Positions 20,228 through 30,335 of a stretch of 64,000 bases of DNA are shown here, piece by piece. The notes under the pieces were generated by a model. The model worked only from the letters and a program-made list of their open reading frames with translations, did no database searches and was not told where the DNA came from. Origin of the DNA: Cardiocondyla obscurior (taxonomy: Eukaryota > Arthropoda > Insecta > Hymenoptera > Formicidae); the NCBI RefSeq assembly GCF_019399895.1, contig NW_027228789.1, positions 374,501 through 438,500 on the forward strand, given 5' to 3'. Made by a program: the position numbers and the translations under genes. Each line of letters begins with the position of its first letter. The stretch's first letter is position 1.

Positions 20228-20828
20228 GAAAAAAGTAATCCATTATTTTTTTACTATATGGCTTTAGTGACATATATCACGTAATGTATTAATCGTCTAG
20301 CTTCATGTTCATACTTTTTGTAAGTGGCATTTCGTACTAAAGAAAAGTTCTTCAAAAGTTTTGTAGTTAGTCGACTTTGTTGTGATTTACAGCGTGAGAA
20401 AGATGGACGGCAATAAGGAGAAAATTCGCTATACTTTACATTTTTTCTTTGATAAAGGTGAAAACGTGAGCCAGGCGGTTAAAATTGTAAATGAAGTTTA
20501 TGGTCTTGTTACTGTGACAGCTAATTACGCGCAATTTTGGTTTCGTCGATTCCGTTGCCATAATTTTGACGTTAAAGACGCATCTCGCATAGGAAGGCCC
20601 GTCATCGAAAACAGCGATAAAATTATGGAAATGATCGAAGTAGACCGCCATATTAGCAGTCGCAGCATCGCTCAAGAACTGAAGAATGATCATAAAATAG
20701 TATTAAATCATTTACATAAAGCTGGATTTCGGAAAAAGCTTCATGTTTGGGTGCCACATTTATTTACAATACGTGTGGCACCTAAACATCATGCTTTTTC
20801 CGCAATCCAGCTTTATGTAAATAATTTA
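20228..20828 (+). pseudogene. Truncated mariner with HTH only, ending in a fold-back
   Basis: GGTTGGGAAAAAAGTAATCC at about 20225 is a mariner-type terminal repeat. The ORF from 20382 (MDGNKEKIRYTL; the next Met, at 20403, is a likelier start) reads the mariner HTH region: FFFDKGENVSQAVKIVNEVY, FWFRRFRCHNFDVKDASRIG, GRPVIENSDKIMEMIEVDRH, SIAQELKNDHKIVLNHLHKA. At about 20760 the coding trace stops and 20770-20825 is the reverse complement of 20703-20760, so the end of the remaining gene folds back on itself. The catalytic domain is missing entirely. Confidence 0.8.
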
Positions 20829-20865
20829 TTTATTTATTTATTTATTTATTTAATTTTTTACATTA

Positions 20866-21262
20866 TGAGGACCTATTAAATTTTTATATTCTACATATTG
20901 CAATAAGTATTTTATCTAATTTGCCGTAATTTATATACACAAATATGCAATACAATAAAATAAAAATTTATCAAATAAAATATATAAAAGCGATAGATAA
21001 AATTATTTTTAATTTGTAAAATTATTATACGCACAAAACAGAATATCATATTTACATTCCATAAATGTGATATAAACAAATAATTGACAGTAAACATCGC
21101 GCACGTTACAAACAAAGTGCGCCTATACGTTTCACTGATTTAAATTCGTTATAACGGCAAATTAAATGAGACAGTCATTGCGATATACAGAATTTCAGAA
21201 TGTAATAGGTCCTCATAATGTGCGTTATGCATAATTTTAAATACGGTCCTCATAATGTACTA
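20866..21262. mobile_element. Fold-back element R3, copy 2
   Basis: Begins CATTATGAGGACCTATT and ends GGTCCTCATAATGTAC, with ACGGTCCTCATAATG and AGGTCCTCATAATGTGCGTT as in copy 1. AT-rich interior, no ORF. Its outer left end was probably lost next to the mariner fold-back and a (TTTA)n run at 20825-20855. Confidence 0.6.
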
Positions 21263-21547
21263 AAGTTGGTATATACATTAAGAAAGACGGAATATTACAA
21301 TGCATATAAAATGTTACGAAGAACAACTTCAATTAACTTATAACAGATGCTTTTTGATTAAAGCGGACTAATTAATACATCAACAAACTACGCCTTTAAC
21401 TGTACATAATATGCATATAAGTTTATGTATGAAATCAACATTATCAATTTGACAGCTTCTAATACGCAGGCACTATTTTTAGATGTATTAATTATGTTAC
21501 GGACAAGAATGATTTATGTAAACACGCACTAGACGACAAGAACAAAT

Positions 21548-21549
<2 letters not shown>
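21263..21549. other. No gene; AT-rich unique spacer
   Basis: I see no ORF, repeat or terminal motif in this stretch. It ends in a TA microsatellite (21550-21588). Confidence 0.5.
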
Positions 21550-21591
<42 letters not shown>

Positions 21592-21592
<1 letters not shown>

Positions 21593-22935
21593 GACGTGGC
21601 GGCTCTCGCTGCTTCGTTGCAGCTCCCCGCGGCCGTCACAAAAGCGCCGAGAACTACCTGCGGGGGGGAATTGTGGCGATAACGGCTTATCCGAAGCTCG
21701 CGCCAATTTATTAGTATCAATAGGGCCCTGTGAGGGCGGCGGCTCTCGCGGGAAATCGGCGGCGTGGCGCGCGGAAAAATCCGCGAGACGCGGGAGTGGG
21801 GATACGCCGGGCCTCGTGCCGACAATTCGCGCGGTCCTCGCTCTCTTCCGTGTAGACCGGCGTGATTGACGGGCGATCGGCAGGAACCAGCGAGCGATAG
21901 CGAGAGTGAGCGAGGACGACCAGAGCGAGAGCGAGAGTGAGAGCGAGAGCGAGAGAGAGAGCGAGAGTGCGAGGGAGAGCGAGGACGTCTCGAGAAGTCA
22001 GGGAGCGTTTCTTCGGTGAGATTTTCCACCCGCATTGCGGAATTATTGTATTGTACCGCCCTTCGTCTCCCGGGGAGGCCGACGCGAACTTGGACGATAC
22101 CCGGCCACATACAACGGGCACGCGGGCCCGTTAGATTATTTTGGTGGATCCTTGTCGCGAGACAAGGACGTAACGTTAGCGAGTGGCAGCCGATGGGCGT
22201 CCCAGGGCCGGTGACTGGGCCCCGCGAGACCTACCGGGACGGTTCGTCTGCGTTGGTTGATTCGATCGTATGTGAAGCTGTCGTCCGTCGCGTCCGCACG
22301 GAGAGCCCTCGGCAGCGGCCGAGGTCGGAAAAGGAATCACGCGGTCTCGTTTGCGACAGGCGAGTTTTCGCGTAGAGTCTTTCGTGTCGCGGTGTCCCGT
22401 GGAGGCACGTCGCATGCAGGGGAGACGCGTGGCCGGCACCACAACATCCAGGGCCGACGCGAGAAGATCTAGCTCTCGTACGCTTACTTAAATTTTGGTT
22501 ATTTTTTTTTATATTTTTGTTTGTTCCGTTGAACATAATAAACGGATCCTCTGTTTATGGTCGTGTTCGCGTACGCCTTATTTTGTGTCGTCGTTCCCGT
22601 TTGTCCGAGGATTCCGCGCGCTATACCCCGCCCCTCTCCGTTCGGATGGGCTAGCCCCCGCGCGTGACGGCGATTCGGATTCGGTAAGAATTGTCGAGGA
22701 CCGGATAACTAGTCCGAGATAAAAATCGGCACGGCGAGGCCCGTGCCTGGCGCCCAAAATTCGTGTTCGTGCAAGATTCCGCCGTCCCGCGCCGGAATAC
22801 GGCCGAAGTACCGCGACCCCTCCTCCCTCCCTACCCCTCGTGGCACGTCGGTGCACGGATTCTTCGTCCGTGCACGGTCGTCCCTTTTTGTTCACGACTC
22901 TCTCCTCCGGGAGGAGAGACGAATAAGAATAATCG
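21592..22935 (+). mobile_element. GC-rich LTR plus leader with primer-binding site, 3' truncated
   Basis: Starts TGTGACGTGGCGG after a TA microsatellite. A purine run of GAGCGA units lies at 21885-21990, AATAAACGGATCC (polyadenylation signal) at about 22540, and TGGCGCCCAA at 22748-22757, the tRNA primer-binding type used by many LTR retrotransposons. The leader continues to 22935 and is cut off by a TA run and a MITE. Homologous pieces are at 42430-42822 (plus) and 42950-44050 (minus). The long ORFs inside (up to 193 codons on the minus strand) are low-complexity Arg/Ser translations of the GC-rich LTR and are not accepted as genes. Confidence 0.6.
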
Positions 22936-22937
22936 TG

Positions 22938-22977
<40 letters not shown>

Positions 22978-22980
<3 letters not shown>

Positions 22981-23499
22981 GGTGTCCCAGTTGATGTAAA
23001 AAAGTTTTTAGTTGTAGGTTGGGCTTTCGAAAATAAGTAGAAAAGTCCTATACGGTTTTGTAAGTTAGGCGTTAATAACCGAAAAAATAACATTTAAAGA
23101 TTTGACGCCCCCCGTGTGAGCAAAAACGCGCCGTTTGAAGCTACCGAGCCGTTAGTGGACCTAGAGATGTGGCTTATCTTACTCTATTTACAAAGAAATG
23201 AGTAATCTATGAATCTCTGTAAATAGAGTGGTGATGTAGCCCATCCCACTCTATTTACAGAGATTCATAGATTACCCATTTCTTTGTAAATAGAGTAAGA
23301 TAAGCCACACCTCTAGGTCCACCAACGTCTCAGTAGCTTCGAGCGGCGCGTTTTTGCTCGTACGGGGGGCGTCAAATCTTTAAATGTTATTTTCTCGGTT
23401 ATTAACACCTAACTTACAAAACCGTATAGGACTTTTCTACTTATTTTTGGAAGCCCAACCTACAACTAAAAACTTTTTTACATCAACAAGGACATCCTG
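22978..23499. mobile_element. Palindromic MITE, family B, copy 1
   Basis: Starts CAGGGTGTCCCAGTTGATG and ends CATCAACAAGGACATCCTG, flanked by TA runs. Arms of about 250 bases are nearly perfectly complementary (CTTATCTTACTCTATTTAC on the left, GTAAATAGAGTAAGATAAG on the right). It would form a very long, nearly perfect hairpin. No ORF. Confidence 0.85.
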
Positions 23500-23636
23500 T
23501 ATATATATATAAAAGAGATACTTTATTTTTTTTTTTCAAGCAAAAATTTAATTTTTAATCAATTCTAAAAGAGAAAAAAGAATTATCAGTGCTCTAAACA
23601 GCTACATATGTAATTTTGAGAACAAGGCCTGAAATA

Positions 23637-24019
23637 TAATTGATGATTAAACGAACTTATCTGTAAGTGAAGTTTGATCGAAATTATATGAAGAGCCTCG
23701 TTCGAAGAGATAACAACCCATCCCCTCCAAAAAAAAAAAACAAAAAAAAACAACACAACAACAAGAAAGAGTTTTTTTCCCTTCTGTACTTAGTTAATTA
23801 ATTCCCTCCCTATAGAAGAATAATCCTTTTTTCTCTTTTTCACTCTAAAGAAAATGAACTTAAGATGGCGCGGTCCGCGGTTGAGGGTCTTTTTAGTTGG
23901 AACGTTGTGACTCCTAGTACCTCGATCATGTACTACATATGTAATCTCCTCGAACGAGGCTCTTCATATAATTTCGATCGAACTTCACTTACAGGTAAGT
24001 TCGTTTGATCATCAATTAT
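23637..24019. mobile_element. MITE with about 75-bp terminal inverted repeats
   Basis: AATTGATGATTAAACGAACT...GAAGAGCCTCGTTCGA on the left is mirrored by TCGAACGAGGCTCTTC...AGTTCGTTTGATCATCAATT on the right. The loop contains poly-A/T-rich sequence and the segment shared with 18825-18920. Target duplication not clear. Confidence 0.65.
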
Positions 24020-24523
24020 CGGCGACATTGAGGTGCTCAGTGCGGCGCGGTTCGGAGATACGGAGCTTCGACCCCGCCAGTGCGTTGGGCGGTGCTCGGC
24101 CCTGCTCGGTTAAGTCCGCAGTATGGACTTAGCTGCAAAACGGTGATCGGCATACTACCGTTATTTCATGCGCGTTTTGATAAATATAAAAAAGGTTTGG
24201 AGCGCGCTGCACTCCGGGTTTCCGTCGGAAGGATGTTTGGTCGGAATGAATCATTACATAATTAGTAATTGCTTATTGTATGTGCCTGTCATGTAATTTA
24301 AACTTGTAAGTTTTTTGTGTATTGTGCATAAAAGGTTAGCTGATATCGCCATGAGCTCGTCAAGTCTAACATTGAGTTACGCTATTCCTACCTACCATGT
24401 GTATTTGATTGATTGGTGTGTAGCTATTTAATTTTTATACTCGGAAACAATGCCTCGAAGAAAATTTTCACTAATAAAAAATTATTTGAAAACTGCTTCA
24501 GAACTATGCCCTTTTACGAACAC
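24020..24523. repeat. Repeat R4, copy 1, and AT-rich spacer
   Basis: GGACTTAGCTGCAAAACG (about 24125) through GTTTGGTCGGAATG (about 24245) is similar to 55790-55905. The rest to 24523 is AT-rich without a convincing gene. A short frame at 24450-24520 (MPRRKFSLIKNYLK) has no recognised match. Confidence 0.45.
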
Positions 24524-25009
24524 TGTAACAATCCCTGTTTATCCCGGATAACGGGCCAGCAGGTGACCGCTGTCGCCTGTCGGGTATTGCGGATCCGGTG
24601 AGGAGCGAAAAGGAAAGCGCGCTCAAGGAGACGAGATTTAAACGACGCGTCAATTTCTTACAAGCTAAGCTTTATTTCTACTTATTTATACTGAGTTTCG
24701 GCGAAACCGATACGACTGGGTTTTTACAAGACGCGGATACACTATTTACAAATCGCTGCGTGGAACGTGGATACAATATTTACAAATTACAATCGGGCGC
24801 GGGTTGCTCGAGGTATTGGACGCAACGCGGTAGCGTCACCGTGCGCGTTTGTGTCACGCTTAGGATCGACGGTATGATATTACGGCGATACGGAACCGTC
24901 GCGAAATCGAGGTAGGATATTACTCCCGAGACGCAGAGAACTTTTAGCAGAGACCGAGTGTGCTCGACCCTGTAGTCCCGGGATGGTGAGGAGGACCTAA
25001 GAGGTTACA
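24524..25009. mobile_element. Probable solo LTR, TGTAAC...GTTACA
   Basis: TGTAACAATCCCTG at the left and CTAAGAGGTTACA at the right are inverted terminal hexamers. The interior has the GC-rich blocks and the CGGGATGGTGAGG tail seen in other LTRs here. No clear flanking duplication (ACAC versus AAAT), so the exact boundaries are not secure. The 105-codon ORF inside is probably accidental. Confidence 0.5.
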
Positions 25010-25397
25010 AAATATTATTTCACTAAGTATGTGTTTAAATATAATACTTAAACATCGGTGTTAATCAAAGTTTTAAACCTCATAATTCGAAAAATATTAA
25101 ACAAAAAATATTTTATTATAGTGTTTTAAAAGCTCTCGTAATAAGCTACAAGAATATGTAATAACAAATCGTTGGTTTCATTTAAGAAGTTAAAAGCAAC
25201 CTTTATGTGATCTTCAACTAACTATTTAAGATCTAACCGATAATACATTTTTATGTACTCCTTAAAACCACATAACTTTTGTACAAAACACTTTCATCTC
25301 ATTATGAGATTAGTAGTTTTTAAGATAACAAGGGGGGACTCGCATTGTATAAAAATTGAACTTAGAAATGAGTTTGATGAGTATGAGATAAACTATG
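25010..25397. other. No gene; AT-rich spacer
   Basis: No repeat or gene recognised. It may be intron of the laccase gene on the minus strand, being on its downstream side. Confidence 0.35.
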
Positions 25398-25985
25398 CTA
25401 TCGTGGGGATGGCAATGCGGTTTTGGCCGGTTCTTTTTTACGACGAGAAAGCGGTAGGAAATTCTTTGAAGAACGAGTCACGCGGAGACGACGTGATTAG
25501 CACGTAGCCAAAAGATGGGATCCGCACTGAGTTTAACATTGGGTTTTTAGATAGTTTATGAGATTGTCCGTTGATTGTTTAGCTAACTTTTACTATGAAA
25601 TGTAACTTCCTCGGATAATTCTATTGATTAGCACGAGTCTTTAGACTGTGAAGACAGGCGAGTAACTGAGCACGAGGTTCAACACGCCTCGTGCTGCAGA
25701 ATGATTTCTTCTGGATGATTCCTACGATGAGTCTTCCTGAGTTGCACACGGATAATTTTAATGATTCCACATAAAGAGACCAAAGAGATGTGTCGAAACT
25801 GATGAGGCAAGGCTCTTGAGAAAAGCACACTGCACATCGATGCACATAAGGTGATCTATGTACTGCAAATGAGACAATGAGGGACACTCGAGCCGGCAAC
25901 GCTTTCGAGAATCGGAGGCAATAATTGAACGCCGGATTGATATCGATCCGGGGCGATCGGTAACGAGGTGCTGCACCGCGGCAGT
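25398..25985 (+). repeat. Dispersed repeat R1, copy 2
   Basis: Same order of blocks as 8034-8664: TGGGGATG start, TTGGCCGGTT, CTGAGCACGAGGTTCAACAC, GAGAAAAGCACACTGCAC, CTCGAGCCGGCAACGC, CCGCGGCAG end. About 590 bp, diverged by many substitutions and some indels. No protein recognised. It sits in the presumed intron downstream of the laccase exon. Confidence 0.65.
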
Positions 25986-26076
25986 AGAATGCATAATTAT
26001 GACACAAATTTTTAACACGCCTATATAATATTAAACATATTGTATACATAGTTATTTAATTTTATAACATATGTAC

Positions 26077-26206
26077 CTGAATACTTGGGCCTGGAACCAT
26101 GCGATTAATAGAAAATATTGTTTTTTCAATTCCATCACTTATAACGCATTGACATGATGATGTAATTCTCGAATCGTTTACTGGAACGTCACAGAAGTCG
26201 CATGCA
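26077..26206 (-). CDS. Laccase (multicopper oxidase) exon, single
   Basis: On the minus strand a 130-base exon lies between a good acceptor (a pyrimidine-rich TTTTTGTGTTTTATATAG ending at 26207) and a donor (CAG then GTACAT, 26071-26076). The reading frame starts with the second base and is fully open for 43 codons: ACDFCDVPVNDS..., CQCVISDGIEKTIFSINR, MVPGPSIQ. Insect laccases have just this arrangement: a cysteine cluster, then a C-V-ADG-ER block and NRM-PGPSI before the first copper-binding domain (cupredoxin). Laccases oxidise catechols, for example in cuticle tanning, and are secreted. No other exon could be found in the window; the next should start with V-C--D and contain the HWHG copper site. 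It is probably one exon of a gene with long, transposon-filled introns, or an isolated exon remnant. Confidence 0.6.
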
Positions 26207-27008
26207 CTATATAAAACACAAAAATTATTTTAGTAATTACTTTAAAAAAGTTAATTTTTTTAATGTATGTCCGCGAATATACTACATATTGAAGTTATAA
26301 ACGAGAGATTCTTTTCATGTAAATATAAGAATATGTGAGCCATTTGTACCATGTAATTAAATAGTATTTATTTACACTGGAAAAGAACATCAATATGCAT
26401 CTCAATATACACATACGTATGTATATGTTATATCAGACAGCACACACGACCAAAAAGCATTTAAGATTATACAGATATGCGTGCAAAATTAACTTTCTTT
26501 TAAAAAAAGTAAAATAAGATATCAAGTGTATTCACAGCAGACAAGTTTTTATATGTTAATTGTTTTAACATGTTTGTATAAAAATAATCTTCTTTACGAA
26601 AATAGTGCTATCAAATAAAAACGTCAACTCTAAAAAAATCTGATCAAAATTATCCATATTAATAAAAGTTTTTTCTTTAAAAGTAGTGTTGTATGATAAT
26701 AATGCCAATTCTTAATTGTTTGTAAAATTATAAAATTATAAAATTTCAAATTTATACAAATTTAGATCGTATTAAAACACAATCGTGTGCTTTCATTTGA
26801 AGTTACTATTTTTGTACAAAGAATCTTTTTATATAAAGATATTATAATAATTAATATAACGAGGGACTACCTTTCACCACTACTAAAGGTTACCACAGAC
26901 TCAGAGTAGCGCAAACCGCCTAAATAATTTATCGGGCAAACTCCGACGCGACGACGGCGAGCGCTGCCGAGTTGCAAGTGGAAAGTCTCTTACTCTTATT
27001 TCGGCAAC
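26207..27008. other. AT-rich stretch, probably intron upstream of laccase exon
   Basis: About 800 bases of unique-looking AT-rich DNA without terminal repeats or ORFs. Position and composition fit a host intron. Around 26860-27000 the composition changes to GC-richer sequence of unknown nature. Confidence 0.4.
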
Positions 27009-27012
27009 TATA

Positions 27013-27446
27013 CAGGATGTCCGCGATCAAGTAAAAAAGTTTTTAATGGTAGGTGAGGCTTCCGAAGATAAATAGATAAACCCTATACCAATTCGCAATT
27101 TGAGAGTTAATAATTGAGATAAAAATATTTAAAGATTTGACGCCCTCGTGTGAGTAAGAGCGCGCCGTTTGAAGCTATCAAAACGTTGGTGGACCTAGAG
27201 GTGTGGTCTATCCTACTCTATTCACAAAGATTTGGATATTCTATGAATCTTTGTAAATAATGTGGAATAGGCCACACCTCTAGGCCCACCAACGTCTCAG
27301 TAGCTTCAAATGGCGCATTTTTACTCGCACAGAGGTGTCAAATCTTTAAATATTATTATCATCTCGATTATTAATCCCCACATTGCAAATTGGTATAGAA
27401 TTTTTCTATTTATCTTTGGAAGCCCTACCTACCATTAAAAATTTGT
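27013..27446. mobile_element. Palindromic MITE, family B, copy 2, right end lost
   Basis: Starts CAGGATGTCCGCGATCAAG after TATA and shares with 22978-23499 the blocks TTTGACGCCC, GGTGGACCTAGAGGTGTGG and their mirrored halves. The right end stops at about AAAATTTGTATAA without the ACATCCTG terminus. Confidence 0.75.
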
Positions 27447-27904
27447 ATAACCCAAGTTCGCAGGTAAGCGAATACCGTTTTCCTAATTCGATCGTTAAAG
27501 AAGAAACATCTCCGACTTCGGGCTCTCGCGGAGACTCTAGTCTTGCCTTTCGACTCAGGCACTTAAAAGCCGACTTCGGTCGCTCGCAGAGAAGGCCACC
27601 GTCTAGCTTAAGCGCATTGAAGTTAGAGTTTTTGAACCATTTTTCCTGATCTCGAGTAAACCCGAGATATTTTTAATGACGCGATCGGGCGCTCCCGATC
27701 GCATTCCGGGCGCTCTCAGAGCACTAACCTCTTGCTAGAAGAGCGCTCCCGTTTAGCTTAGTCCTACGCCATACTCCGTGAGCTGTTGGCAGTCTTAATC
27801 ACGGCACCGCATTGTTGAGGATAGACTTTCAACCTTTTCCCTAATGAACGTAATTTTCACCGTGCTACCGCATCATCTACCCGACATCCTCGACAGATTA
27901 CACA
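27447..27904 (+). mobile_element. Probable 5' LTR of a Gypsy element (3' part)
   Basis: Ends near GACAGATTACACA and is followed by TTGGGCGCCCCTAATTG, a likely primer-binding site. The left boundary is hidden by the MITE. The LTR carries repeated GCGCTC-CCGATCG-like GC boxes. The same element continues to the right with Gag and Pol relics. Confidence 0.5.
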
Positions 27905-28700
27905 ATTGGGCGCCCCTAATTGACTCTGACCGTTTCCGGAAAACCATCCGTCACTAGACATAAGCTCTTCCGCCCAGTAGGCGTGACGTCGCTTATCGCG
28001 GCCCGAGACCCTCCGACTAAATCACTGTTGAAAACTCTAAGGACTCAGCTAGTCACCTGCACAAATTTAACCGCATGAAGTGACACCACCGACAGTTCTT
28101 CTTTCTCTCGCTTTCTGCCAAAAAGCGGCGTAATTCTATCTATGCCACTCTCCTTTATTGAAAGCCACGCAGTTTAAACTACACGGCTGTTATAATCTGA
28201 CCCTGCACTTTGCCCACACCCGGCCGGTACGCGTTACCGGCCAAGATACTCGACTCTTGTCGCTATATCGCTTAGATCCGTGCCTCTACACGAACTCGAA
28301 CTTCAACGAGCAAATCTCAGGCTTAATTCAACGCGGCAGAAGTTGCTACCGTTACATTGCGCTCGAACATCGGATTTAATCGTGGAAACACGGACCTCCC
28401 GGGTCCGTGTTTCCATGATTAAATCCGATGTTTATAAAGAGTTGAATTTACACCCAAAATAAAGCCAAATTAACGCCCAAACTAAGAAACCTACAACTAA
28501 AAACTGACGGGTTATTCGACATCCTCCGGAATCGACTAAGAAGGTATATTGAAGACAACTGTGAATTTCAACTAATGGCAAAAAACGGCCCTCCGCCACA
28601 ATCACTACCTTTATAGATATCGGTCACAATAAAGGAAGACGACATAGAAAGTACAGATGGATCAACGATCTTTTTAACCACACTAAAATAATTGACCAAA
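27905..28700 (+). other. Gypsy leader, with a 29-bp-arm hairpin
   Basis: Non-coding leader of the Gypsy relic. At 28369-28431 a hairpin has arms CATCGGATTTAATCGTGGAA...CGGACC and the complement with one mismatch. No open gene. Confidence 0.45.
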
Positions 28701-29180
28701 TTAAAAAATGAGTTTGCCACTTTGATGGCCATAATTTCATGCGATTTCTCGTAAGAGTGAAAGAACTTCAAAGAACATATAGCTACGGTAAAGTACAGAT
28801 ATTTCTAGAACTCCCAGAATTACTACGTGAATTGCCTTTTAATGATACCGAAATAAACAGACACAATGGAAAACAAGAAAAAATTTCGATACCAGCTTTC
28901 GGCAACAATACCTACCCCGACGGTTCCAAACACAGCTGCTGCGGGAGATCCAAGCACAATAGCAGAAACTACTAGAATCATTCAACGAATATGTTACGGC
29001 CATGTAGACGCTGATACGACGAACCAGTGGGCTGCCATGCAAGGAACAGCTCGATTGGATTTACAAAATTCTGCGTCCCGAATATAAATTATACATCCTA
29101 ACAAAAGATGTGAGAAACCTCACCAAACTAAAGCAACCTGGTCACGGAGCATGATAATATCCACAAATAAGTAGAACATA
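28700..29180 (+). pseudogene. Gypsy Gag fragment
   Basis: Frames around 28715-28860 read CHFDGHNFMRFLVRVKELQR followed by TYSYGKVQIFLELPELLREL, the capsid-like core of insect Ty3/Gypsy Gag (a beta-turn, RVEEL-like helix and LPELLRG block). A later frame has IYKILRPEYKLYIL and RNLTKLKQPGHGA. Frameshifts separate these. The tail is lost at about 29180. Confidence 0.6.
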
Positions 29181-29916
29181 AAGCCTATACATAGCGGAAA
29201 AACCAGTCCCGACGGTCACCGCAGCAACTGTTGTAACTCGAACCCCTAGCAACAAAAGATAGCGAAAGCCCCAGGCTATCGACCGTATCAATACGATCAC
29301 CAAACAGACGCGTTCCCGCATTTTCGTAATGCGAGCGTTGTCAGCGAAAGGTGCCTAATCATCGATCGTTGCTTTCCATTAAAAATCGGTTGACTGTTAA
29401 GATTTTGTCTTAACAAAAGCCATCGATAAAAGACACGAACTATCGGCTCGCGGCGATCAGTCTTAGATACGTAAGAACGCGGCGTTTAACTTAACCCGGC
29501 GCGTGACGAAACGACAAAAGCGTAGTAACTCGAGTGACGGCTAGTCAAATATACTTATGCAAGAAATAAAGAGATTAAACAATTTAACAAAAGTAAAGGT
29601 GTAATTCATTTTCACCAAAATAGAAGTTTATATGTGTATCCTATCTTCGTGCCGAGTAAGCTCCCGCAGGACAGACTCCATGCACCCGCTATGGTACAAC
29701 ACAACTGTTGAACTAGGTTAAATAACAAATACGCTTTAGCTGCGATGAGTGACTTTAATTTGATTAATTCACAGAAATAAAAGATCTTATTTGAAAGAAC
29801 AAGAAATTATGATTGATTTTACTTGAACCCGACCCGTAATGTTTTTTGAATAAACGCTCCAGCAGTACTGATTTTCGAAGGTTCCGACGCGCACGTCCAA
29901 AGATGAGACAACGAAT
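29181..29916. other. No gene recognised; LTR-like debris
   Basis: Contains TGTTGTAACTCG and ACATTTTCGTAATGCGAGCG; possible remains of an LTR inserted in Gag. AT-rich from 29560. No ORF of note. Confidence 0.3.
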
Positions 29917-30300
29917 TTGCAACTTAAGCTATTATTACGCGCTGATAATCGTTGCAATCATGCCTATGCGCAACAACATATAACAGAGACAAGTGCTTCT
30001 GACGGTGCAAGCAAGGAGGGTATACCTGCTAGGACTGCTGACGCACTCCAAAAAAATTTTGTTTTAGATACGGGACAGATGGAGTTCTTATATGAGATTG
30101 CTACCCACCATAAGAAAACAGCCGACAGAACGAATGTGACACCGCAGCCACCCGATCTGCGAACAACCACAACTAAAATTCCAGTTGCGATTGCACTTTA
30201 TGGTGACCTTTGGGGGCCACTAGCTAGAAGCACTAATAGACTTGAAACAACCGTAATTTTTGGGGCCGCGAATATCGGGCCAGCGGAGTTGTCTGAATGA
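29917..30300 (+). CDS. Unidentified ORF, 127 aa, possible Gag remnant
   Basis: Open frame of 127 codons ending at 30300 without an identifiable domain. It is hydrophilic (QQHITETSASDGASKEG, DRTNVTPQPPDLRTTTTK). It lies between Gag and protease of the Gypsy relic and could be a variable Gag C-terminus, or coincidence. Confidence 0.3.
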   Translation: MQLKLLLRADNRCNHAYAQQHITETSASDGASKEGIPARTADALQKNFVLDTGQMEFLYEIATHHKKTADRTNVTPQPPDLRTTTTKIPVAIALYGDLWGPLARSTNRLETTVIFGAANIGPAELSE

Positions 30301-30335
30301 GCTCGTTGAGATGACAGGATTCGCGAGAGAATTGT

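Noticed and set aside
21529..22375. Long ORFs on both strands (up to 193 codons), Arg/Ser-rich
   Set aside because: They lie in a GC-rich LTR with a purine-rich repeat and partly in a TA microsatellite; no domain, overlapping frames on both strands.
24598..24915. 105-codon ORF
   Set aside because: Inside an LTR-like segment, no domain seen.
25621..26049. 142-codon minus ORF overlapping the laccase side
   Set aside because: It crosses repeat R1 and AT-rich DNA, has no domain, and similar frames occur in the other R1 copy (8216-8694).
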